Shown piece by piece: positions 22,389 through 28,806 of a DNA stretch of 28,806 bases. Source of the DNA: Clostridia bacterium (lineage in GTDB: Bacteria; Bacillota; Clostridia; Oscillospirales; CAG-272); NCBI GenBank assembly GCA_900753285.1, contig CAADYN010000186.1:1-28806 (forward strand). Direction: 5' to 3'. Position 1 is the first letter of the stretch; each line of letters opens with the position of its first letter. The position numbers were made by a program, and so were the translations under genes. A model generated the notes under the pieces. The model was given only the letters and a program-made list of their open reading frames with translations. It made no database searches and was not told where the DNA came from.

Positions 22389-23777
22389 ATGAAGAAAACT
22401 GCGATTCTGATTTGTTTGATTATTTTCCTGCTTGTGTCCTGCTCTAAGGAAAGCAAGGGTCTTGTGATTGAGAAAGCCGAGAATCTGCTGAGCGACGCTC
22501 CGACTGCTCCCGTTGGCTACGAATATCTCGAGGGTGTGGGCAGCTGGCTCAATGCGGAGACGGAATACAAACCTGCTTCGGACGAGGGGATTGTGTGCCT
22601 CACAGCTAACGACTTTGGCTTATCCGACGGAAACCTGTATTTTCGCCTGAGAAAAGCGGAATCCAAAAAGGACGAAACAGGTTATTACTATACATCCGGA
22701 AAAGATGCTTATGCTTATATCAGCAGCCAAACCGGAGAAAAGCACTTCCTATGTCCCGACCCGCTTTGCACACACGGAGCTTACAGTGGCTGTCAGTACC
22801 TCAACTTAGGCAGTCTTTTAAAATCAACATCCGACCCATCTATATTGTATACTGAAAAGACTGAATTTTCAGAGCAGGATGATGTTTTTTATCCTACTAT
22901 TTACGAAATAAACACCTCCGCCGGAACCAAAACTCCAATATACACTCCCGATGAAAAAGCAGATAATCTGCACATGATTATATTAGACCTAATGTTCGAG
23001 AAAGACGGAAAGCTGTATTTCATTTATAACTCTCGATATGAATACGTTAACGACAATGGAGAAAGCGAATACGACGAAAAGGCAAAAATAATGTCGCTTG
23101 ACCTGAAAACAAAGCAGACGGAAGTCATAAACGACAATTATCCGATACGCGCAGGATTGATGGGTGAAGTATGGGATAAACTGCTGTTTGGCGACAGCGA
23201 CATAAATGAGCTTTATTATACGGACTATAACTTTGAAAACTCAGTTACTGTATTGAAATATAGCGACGAATACAGTCTGAAAAACCTGTACTACGACAAA
23301 AACACGGACGAGCTTTATGCGTTTATAATGTACTCGGAGCTTGCCTATCCGGAAAAAATGGATATGTCGGACAAGGACATACACTGCAAGGTTTACAAGA
23401 TAGACAAGGACTTTAATCTTACCGAAATCCCCATGCCGAGTGAGATGGTAACCTCAATTCAGCTGGCAAAGGACTACATATACTACACCGTCTACGACCC
23501 GATACAGTACGGCACGCGGAAAGGACGACCTGTTCTCGACACAACGGGTGGGAAAATATACAGAGTTCCGCGAGACAACACCACCGAGGGAGAGCTGTTC
23601 TTTGACGGCAAAGGGGAGCTTATATTCAGAGGCTCGTACTGCGTAGTCGGGGATAACTTGTACCTGCGATACTACAAATACAAAGGCGTTGCTGATGATG
23701 CTTCGTGCTACTACACCGGCTCGATAGCGAGGGTGAACGTAAAAGAAAACACGCTGAAATGGATTAATTTGTACTAA
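22389..23777 (+). CDS. Lipoprotein with CPDPLCTH motif, first tandem copy
   Basis: A 462-residue lipoprotein with a signal peptide ending in lipobox LVSC (Cys18 from this ATG). I cannot assign a function. It contains a conserved cysteine cluster CPDPLCTHGAYSGC, possibly a disulfide or metal site. Repeated strands such as FEKDGKLYFIYNS, IMSLDLKTKQTEV, DKLLFGDSDINELYYTDY and DYIYYTVYDPIQ suggest a beta-propeller or DUF5050-like fold facing outward. It is nearly colinear with the next gene and is clearly its duplicate. The ATG at 22389 is preferred over 22377 because GAGG lies just before it, in the same relation as GAGGTGA in the second copy. Co-transcribed with an ABC-2 exporter, so it may be its extracytoplasmic partner. 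Confidence 0.82.
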   Translation: MKKTAILICLIIFLLVSCSKESKGLVIEKAENLLSDAPTAPVGYEYLEGVGSWLNAETEYKPASDEGIVCLTANDFGLSDGNLYFRLRKAESKKDETGYYYTSGKDAYAYISSQTGEKHFLCPDPLCTHGAYSGCQYLNLGSLLKSTSDPSILYTEKTEFSEQDDVFYPTIYEINTSAGTKTPIYTPDEKADNLHMIILDLMFEKDGKLYFIYNSRYEYVNDNGESEYDEKAKIMSLDLKTKQTEVINDNYPIRAGLMGEVWDKLLFGDSDINELYYTDYNFENSVTVLKYSDEYSLKNLYYDKNTDELYAFIMYSELAYPEKMDMSDKDIHCKVYKIDKDFNLTEIPMPSEMVTSIQLAKDYIYYTVYDPIQYGTRKGRPVLDTTGGKIYRVPRDNTTEGELFFDGKGELIFRGSYCVVGDNLYLRYYKYKGVADDASCYYTGSIARVNVKENTLKWINLY

Positions 23778-23802
23778 AAATCATTTTATAGAGGTGACAG
23801 TT

Positions 23803-25209
23803 ATGAAGAAATTTAATCTTGCGGCACTTGCGGTTTTGGATTTACTCCTGCTTTCGTCCTGTTCAAAGGAAAGCAAAGGCATCGTGATTGAGAAAACGCA
23901 GAATATGCTTGACGACGCTCCGACTGCACCCGAAGGCTACGAATATCTCGAAGGGGTGGGAAGCTGGCTCAGCGCGGAGACGGAATACAAAAGCTCACCA
24001 TACGATAACATTTTAAGTTTAAAAGGCAATTACTTCTCCATATCGAACGACAACATATATTTTCAGCTGAAAAAAGAGGAATCAAAGCGTGACGAAACCG
24101 GCTACTATTATACGGTAGGCGACCCTATATATGCTTATATCAGCGGTCAAACCGTGGAAAAGCACTTCATTTGTCCCGACCCTCTTTGCACGCACGGAGC
24201 ATACAGCGGCTGTCAATACCTCAACTTAGGTAATCTCACTTTTTCCTCTTCCGATACCTCTCTGATGTACGCGACAAGATCGGCTGTTGAGGACGGCGTG
24301 TTCTATCCGACAGTTTACGAAATCAACAATTCTGCCGCAACCATCACTCCGATATACAAACCCGACGATAAATCCGAAGGACTGGATATGATTTATTTTA
24401 ACCTCATGTTTGAGAAAGACGGCAAGCTGTATTTTATTTATAACTCTCAGTACGAATATGTTAACGAAAACGGCGAAACCGAATACGACGAAAAGGCAAA
24501 GCTGATGTCGCTTGACCTCAAAACAAAGCAGACGGAGGTTTTGAATGAAGATTTATCAACGCGTGTAGGGCTGATGGGCGAAGTGTGGGACAAGCTGCTG
24601 TTTGGCGACGGAGATACCTTGGAGCTGTATTACACCGACTACAATTTTGAAAACCCTGTGACTGTAATGAAATTTGAAGACGGATACGGACTCAAAAACC
24701 TTTTCTACGACGGAAACACGGACGAGTTGTATATGCTCAGCTACTACGGCGAACTTATGTATCCGAGGAATCCCGATATGTCATGCAAGTACATCCACTG
24801 CAAGGTTTATAAGGTTGACAAAGATTTTAATCTGACAGAAATCCCAATGCCGAGCGAGATGGTAACTTCGTTTCAGTTAACAAGGGATTACATATATTAC
24901 ACCGTCTACGACCCGATTCAGCTCGGTTCAAGGAACGGACGTCCCATACTCGACACGACGGGCGGCAAAATATACAGAGTTCCACGCGACAACACCACCG
25001 ATGGAGAGCTGTTCTTCGACAACCACGGCGAGATTCTGTTCTCTTCTTCAAGCTCTCTCGGCGCGGCGTATTGTGTAGTCGGGGATAACCTCTACCTGCA
25101 ATACTACAAGGTGCGCGGAAGCGGGGACGATATGTCGACCTACTACACCGGCTCTATAGCGAGGGTAAACGTAAAAGAAAACACGCTGAAATGGATTAAT
25201 TTGTACTAA
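23803..25209 (+). CDS. Lipoprotein with CPDPLCTH motif, second tandem copy
   Basis: A 468-residue lipoprotein with lipobox LSSC (Cys20). The ATG is preceded by GAGGTGA (23791-23797); a GTG within that site (23794) is not the start. It keeps the same order of motifs as the first copy: SKESKGIVIEKTQNM, GYEYLEGVGSWLSAETEYK, CPDPLCTHGAYSGC, FEKDGKLYFIYNS and YYTGSIARVNVKENTLKW. Differences cluster in the part after the Cys cluster and near the C-terminus, where a short serine-rich insertion (SSSSSLGAA) is present. The last 51 bases of the two genes, stop codon included, differ at a single position, pointing to recent duplication or gene conversion. Function unknown; probably exported and membrane-anchored beside the ABC-2 transporter that follows. 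Confidence 0.85.
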   Translation: MKKFNLAALAVLDLLLLSSCSKESKGIVIEKTQNMLDDAPTAPEGYEYLEGVGSWLSAETEYKSSPYDNILSLKGNYFSISNDNIYFQLKKEESKRDETGYYYTVGDPIYAYISGQTVEKHFICPDPLCTHGAYSGCQYLNLGNLTFSSSDTSLMYATRSAVEDGVFYPTVYEINNSAATITPIYKPDDKSEGLDMIYFNLMFEKDGKLYFIYNSQYEYVNENGETEYDEKAKLMSLDLKTKQTEVLNEDLSTRVGLMGEVWDKLLFGDGDTLELYYTDYNFENPVTVMKFEDGYGLKNLFYDGNTDELYMLSYYGELMYPRNPDMSCKYIHCKVYKVDKDFNLTEIPMPSEMVTSFQLTRDYIYYTVYDPIQLGSRNGRPILDTTGGKIYRVPRDNTTDGELFFDNHGEILFSSSSSLGAAYCVVGDNLYLQYYKVRGSGDDMSTYYTGSIARVNVKENTLKWINLY

Positions 25210-25230
25210 CACATTTAAAGGAGGGGGATT

Positions 25231-27489
25231 ATGCGGCTTCTGCGGTATGAAATAAGCAAATACTGCACGCGCTTCAATCTTATATTTTTGACTTTTCTCC
25301 TTGTTTTGAATATTGTTCTTACCGCGGCGGAGTATCGGTCGTACTTCACCTCGGACAATCGCGGCATAATAAAGCTGCAGGACGAGATGATTTCGCTCAG
25401 CCAAAACGAGCCGGAAAAATACGCCGAGATTTATGCCGCGCACACGAAAAAAGTCGAAAAATACAACGATGAAATGCGTTCATTTGATATGCGCTTTCCG
25501 ATTTTTGAAAACGAATACTCGAGCTATGACGGATACGGAGATATGATGCTGTTTTCGGACGTGAATGAAGCCGTGTCAAGGCAGAAAAGCTACGAAAACA
25601 AGCTGCGGCTCCTGCTCCGTGACGCGGTGACAAGACTGCGCGAGACTGATGAGGACAGCTATTTCTACAGCTACTACGTCGAGCTTTGCCGCTTCTACAC
25701 TCCGCTGACCGAAGAAAAGCTAAGCTCCGACATGGTTCGCGGCTGGAACGAATTCTTCTCGCAGGACATCACGACTGTACTCATAGCCATAGCGGTAGCG
25801 TCAACACTGTGTACAGCCTTCACCTGTGACTCCGACGCGGGAATGAGCGGGATTCAGCGCACGGCAAAATACGGCGGAAAACCTCTGCGGCGTGCGAAGC
25901 TGTCTTTTGTTGCTCTGGCTTCCGCTGCGATAACCCTTGTGTTCACTCTAACTCCGCTCATAGTGTTTTCGCTATCCTGCGGACTGTCTTCCCTCTCCGA
26001 GCCTGTGCAGTCGGTGGATGCTCTTGTGCTCTGCCCGTACAGTCTCACCATAGGGGAATACCTTTGCGCCTACCTTGCTCTTCGGGTGCTGTTCTTCGGA
26101 ATATTCAGCCTGATTGGCGCGGTTTCAGCTCAGTTTTTCGACAACTACCGCCCCGCTCTCGTGATATGCGCCGCCATAGCTGTAATAGGTGCGTTCACGT
26201 CGGGAATAAGCCAAAGCTCCGCGCTTTACAGTCTTACAAAATTCAGCCCCGGTGCTCTCGCGAATGTGAATATTCTCTTCGAGAGGTACCGCGGAATCAA
26301 CTTCTTCCGCATCTGCCTGAACTACACGATAGTCACAATAGTCTCGGCTACAGTTCTTGCGGTGATAATCTGCTTCATCTCCGTCAGACGCGATAGCCGT
26401 AAGGTGCGGGTTTACAGAAAAGCGAAAATCGAAGCCGACTCCCTCGAAAAAGCTCATCCTCAGCCGCTGTACCGCACGGAATTCTACAAACATATAATCT
26501 GCGGACGGTATTTCATCGTTATCTTAGCCGCGATTTTGCTGAAAACCTGCATATCCGCTGTGGTTTTCTCCCCGTCGAAAAGCTCCACGGAAAAGCAGTA
26601 CATGAAGTACATCGGAGCAGTAGCGGGCGTGGTGTCGGCGGAAAAATACGACTACATAAAAGAAGAGCAGGACTACATCAACCGCTCCATTGCCGAATAT
26701 GACGCCGCACAGACCGACTATCGCCTTGAAAAAATTACGGCAGATGAGTTTGAAGGCTACAAAAAGCGATACTACTATGCAAACTTCTGCGAAAACGCGT
26801 GCAAAAAGCTCGTTCAGCGCATGGATTACCTTCGTTCGGTTGAGGCGGACTATCCCGATGTGCAGTTTGTATATGACGAAGGACTTGACCGATATTTCGG
26901 CGTTACGTCCGACCTATCCGCGCTGTTTGCGATAATCCTTGTGTTCTCGTGCGCTTTTTCTCTTGAGTATGAGTCGGGATTTGCGTCGATAATGCGCGTG
27001 TCGAAAAACGGCAGAAAGGTAATGTGGCGCACAAAGCTACTGTACACACTGACCCTCGGCGCGGTGCTCTTTATCCTGCTCCACGGAACCGCATTCTTGA
27101 TTCTGACGCGTTCATACGACATCGGCTTCCTTGACGCTCCGATTCAAAGCATGCCGCGATTCAGCGATATCAAGAGCAGCATGACCGTTGGAGAATACCT
27201 TGCCGCATACGAAGCTGTCAGCCTGCTCGGGTATCTGCTGACCTCCATCGTTGCCGCCGCGTTCTCTACTATATGCGGAAAACAGCTCAGCGCCGTCGTG
27301 TGTTCGTTCCTGCTCATTGGAGTGCCGCATTTTGTTCGTATACTCGGAGTTGTCGGCGCGAATATCCTTGACTACTGCGATATGCTTACTCCGCAGAACG
27401 CTGTCGGCGACCTCTTGTCACGGATTTTATGCCTGATTTCCGCGTTGATGCTGACTGTCCTTTCATACAGAAAGTGGGTGAGAAAATAA
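25231..27489 (+). CDS. ABC-2-type permease, single-chain internal duplication
   Basis: A 752-residue integral membrane protein with a strong AAAGGAGGGGG site. It comprises two similar halves. Each begins with a basic stretch and a transmembrane helix (RYEISKYCTRF and RTEFYKHIICGRYF), then a large, charged extracellular loop, then further helices. DSDAGMSGIQRTAKYGGK (from 200) and EYESGFASIMRVSKNGRK (from 579) align, as do PVQS (258) with PIQS (637) and LTIGEYLCAY (272) with MTVGEYLAAY (651), all at a constant offset of 379 residues. ABC-2 exporters usually work as two separate subunits; here one chain could provide both. It overlaps the ATPase gene by one base (TAATG). The exported substrate is unknown. 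Similar loops occur in ABC-2 proteins of peptide or antibiotic efflux (family knowledge). Confidence 0.87.
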   Translation: MRLLRYEISKYCTRFNLIFLTFLLVLNIVLTAAEYRSYFTSDNRGIIKLQDEMISLSQNEPEKYAEIYAAHTKKVEKYNDEMRSFDMRFPIFENEYSSYDGYGDMMLFSDVNEAVSRQKSYENKLRLLLRDAVTRLRETDEDSYFYSYYVELCRFYTPLTEEKLSSDMVRGWNEFFSQDITTVLIAIAVASTLCTAFTCDSDAGMSGIQRTAKYGGKPLRRAKLSFVALASAAITLVFTLTPLIVFSLSCGLSSLSEPVQSVDALVLCPYSLTIGEYLCAYLALRVLFFGIFSLIGAVSAQFFDNYRPALVICAAIAVIGAFTSGISQSSALYSLTKFSPGALANVNILFERYRGINFFRICLNYTIVTIVSATVLAVIICFISVRRDSRKVRVYRKAKIEADSLEKAHPQPLYRTEFYKHIICGRYFIVILAAILLKTCISAVVFSPSKSSTEKQYMKYIGAVAGVVSAEKYDYIKEEQDYINRSIAEYDAAQTDYRLEKITADEFEGYKKRYYYANFCENACKKLVQRMDYLRSVEADYPDVQFVYDEGLDRYFGVTSDLSALFAIILVFSCAFSLEYESGFASIMRVSKNGRKVMWRTKLLYTLTLGAVLFILLHGTAFLILTRSYDIGFLDAPIQSMPRFSDIKSSMTVGEYLAAYEAVSLLGYLLTSIVAAAFSTICGKQLSAVVCSFLLIGVPHFVRILGVVGANILDYCDMLTPQNAVGDLLSRILCLISALMLTVLSYRKWVRK

Positions 27490-28382
27490 TGAAACTGACT
27501 ATCGACAAAGTAACAAAATCATACGGAAGCAACAAGGCTCTCGATATGTTTTCTGCGGAGCTTGAGGCGGGAATATACGCGCTTCTCGGACCGAACGGCT
27601 CGGGAAAATCCACGCTCATGAACATACTGACCGACAATCTTGACGCGGACTCGGGAGAAATCTTCTACGAAAGCGACGGCAAGCGGGAGAATGTGCGCGA
27701 CATGGGTGTGAGATTCCGCGAGAAGATAGGATTCATGCCGCAGTATCCCGGACTATACAGGAATTTCTCGGTGGAGAGGTTCATGTGGTACATGGCTGCG
27801 CTGAAGGGACTTTCGCGGGAGACGGCAAAGGCTGAAATCAAGGAAATTCTCACCTCGGTGGAGCTTGACGACGTGACAAAGAGGAAAATCGGCGCACTCT
27901 CCGGCGGAATGAAACAGCGTCTTGCCCTTGCTCAGGCTGTTCTCGGCTCACCGGAGATACTCATCCTTGACGAACCGACGGCGGGACTTGACCCCAAACA
28001 GCGCATTGCGATACGGAACTACATCTCCAAAATCGCGTTTGACAAAATCGTCATTATAGCCACGCACGTTGTTTCCGACGTCGAGTTCATTGCAAGGAAT
28101 ATTATCATGCTTAAAAAGGGTGTAATTGTCGACAGCGCTCCCCCGCATGAGCTTACAAGGAAGATTGACGGCAAGGTGTGGAACGTGTACTGCTCCGAGG
28201 CGGATGTTCAGCTGATGCAGGAGAGATTCCGTGTGACGAACATTGCCCGCGACGATGAAGCCGGGGACGTAATACTGCGCGTACTGTCGGAGGATAAGCC
28301 TGACGAAAGAGCCAAAACCGTAACTCCGACGCTCGAGGACTATTATCTCTACGTTTTCGGAGACGGCGCGGTACAAAATTAA
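27489..28382 (+). CDS. ABC transporter ATP-binding protein
   Basis: A 297-residue protein. Walker A is GPNGSGKST with Lys40, the Q-loop is in GFMPQYPGL, the signature is LSGGMKQRLALAQA, and Walker B is ILILDEPTAGLDP; the H-loop His is in IATHVVSD. The C-terminal 80 residues are the extra domain common in CcmA/BcrA-type exporter ATPases. The start was placed at the ATG that overlaps the permease stop (TAATG), because an upstream in-frame ATG at 27429 lies inside the permease and would add 20 residues ahead of the family's usual KLTIDKVTKSYG opening. It powers the preceding permease. Confidence 0.93.
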   Translation: MKLTIDKVTKSYGSNKALDMFSAELEAGIYALLGPNGSGKSTLMNILTDNLDADSGEIFYESDGKRENVRDMGVRFREKIGFMPQYPGLYRNFSVERFMWYMAALKGLSRETAKAEIKEILTSVELDDVTKRKIGALSGGMKQRLALAQAVLGSPEILILDEPTAGLDPKQRIAIRNYISKIAFDKIVIIATHVVSDVEFIARNIIMLKKGVIVDSAPPHELTRKIDGKVWNVYCSEADVQLMQERFRVTNIARDDEAGDVILRVLSEDKPDERAKTVTPTLEDYYLYVFGDGAVQN

Positions 28383-28391
28383 CAAAAATAC

Positions 28392-28420
28392 TTGCATTAG
28401 CTCGTCCGTTGTGCTACAAT
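28392..28420 (+). promoter_or_regulatory. Promoter of the acetyltransferase gene
   Basis: TTGCAT (28392-28397), a 17-bp spacer and TACAAT (28415-28420), about 45 bp upstream of the ATG. Confidence 0.55.
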
Positions 28421-28464
28421 CAGCTGTGAAATACTGTAATATGAACAGCCGAAAGGAGCAAATC

Positions 28465-28806
28465 ATGTTAAACAACGGAAAAGGAATACTTTTTTCTCCC
28501 GCAGAGGAATGGAGAGTTGAGCGGAAGAAGAAGACGCACAAGCTGAACCAGAAGTACAACTCCCTTGACGAATATGACCCGGAAGCAAGACGCGAGGTTC
28601 TTCGTGAGATTCTCGGTGAGCTGAACGAAAACGTCACGTTCCAAGGACCTGTTACATTCCACTACGGAGTGAACACCAAGGTCGGAAAATGCACATTCGT
28701 AAACTTCAACTTCACCTGTCAGGACGACGGAGAGGTTGTGATAGGCGAGCACTGCGACTTCGGACCGAACGTAACGATCCTTACGCCCGTACACCCGATG
28801 CTTCCC
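28465..28806 (+). CDS. Hexapeptide-repeat O-acetyltransferase, maltose/galactoside type (3' end cut off)
   Basis: The first 114 residues are present. GGAG sits seven bases before the ATG. The opening region is helical and charged (WRVERKKKTHKLNQKYNSLD), as in the Maa/LacA mac domain, followed by left-handed beta-helix repeats (VNTKVGKCTFVNFNFTCQDDGEVVIGEHCDFGPNVTILTPVHP). VHP holds the likely catalytic His of this family. These enzymes transfer acetyl from acetyl-CoA to a hydroxyl of a sugar, a detoxification or modification step. The partial copy leaves off the acetyl-CoA-binding turns. It has its own promoter, separate from the exporter operon. Confidence 0.85.
   Translation, partial: MLNNGKGILFSPAEEWRVERKKKTHKLNQKYNSLDEYDPEARREVLREILGELNENVTFQGPVTFHYGVNTKVGKCTFVNFNFTCQDDGEVVIGEHCDFGPNVTILTPVHPMLP

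Noticed and set aside
1..28806. CRISPR array, insertion sequences, rRNA genes
   Set aside because: I saw no regularly spaced repeats, transposase or integrase coding sequence, or rRNA sequence on either strand.

Overview
The window looks like a chromosomal segment of a Gram-positive Clostridia-type bacterium (Bacillota), probably host- or gut-associated. The evidence is a class B sortase, lipoproteins with classical lipoboxes, AGGAGG-type ribosome binding sites, a VanZ-like protein, a SleB/CwlJ-type wall hydrolase with a copper-amine-oxidase-like stalk, and many enzymes for scavenging oligosaccharides. No rRNA or species marker is present, so the family cannot be fixed from sequence alone.

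Layout. (1) 1-1912 is a more A/T-rich accessory stretch: a cut-off XRE regulator, a divergent KAP-family P-loop NTPase and tRNA-Val(CAC), arranged like the end of an island at a tRNA 3' end, although no integrase is visible. (2) 2064-4856 is a housekeeping/cell-surface operon: class B sortase, RlmA-type 23S rRNA methyltransferase and a GT2 glycosyltransferase. It converges on a secreted wall hydrolase at 4858-5712. (3) 6148-20888 is a carbohydrate-scavenging region. A clan GH-D alpha-galactosidase-like enzyme is divergent from an unrecognised barrel enzyme plus solute-binding lipoprotein pair. Next comes a VanZ-like protein, then an operon starting with a MerR-FGGY sugar kinase fusion, followed by a second solute-binding lipoprotein and a GH32-like propeller enzyme. 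A stretch with hairpins and a promoter (possible ncRNA), a C39-like lipoprotein and a GH110-like alpha-1,3-galactosidase complete it. (4) 20951-21997 is a Gfo/Idh/MocA oxidoreductase, convergent with the GH110-like gene. (5) 22306-28382 is an ABC-2 exporter operon: two tandemly duplicated lipoproteins, a permease that is itself an internal duplication, and its ATPase. (6) The window ends inside a hexapeptide-repeat acetyltransferase.

How the parts may work together (inference). The glycosidase-like proteins lack signal peptides and two solute-binding lipoproteins are present, so oligosaccharides are probably captured outside, imported, and cut in the cytoplasm. The substrates are likely to include alpha-galactosides. 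No ABC sugar permease genes lie in the window, so the binding proteins must use permeases encoded elsewhere.

The most unusual item is the MerR-FGGY kinase fusion at 12534-14309. A near-consensus promoter with a MerR-type 19-bp spacer and a dyad between its hexamers lies directly upstream. This suggests a sugar-sensing regulator built on an FGGY kinase fold, analogous to ROK repressors but with other parts. Other points of interest are the single-chain duplicated ABC-2 permease, the structured non-coding stretch at 17950-18200, and the unnamed enzyme at 8701-10242.
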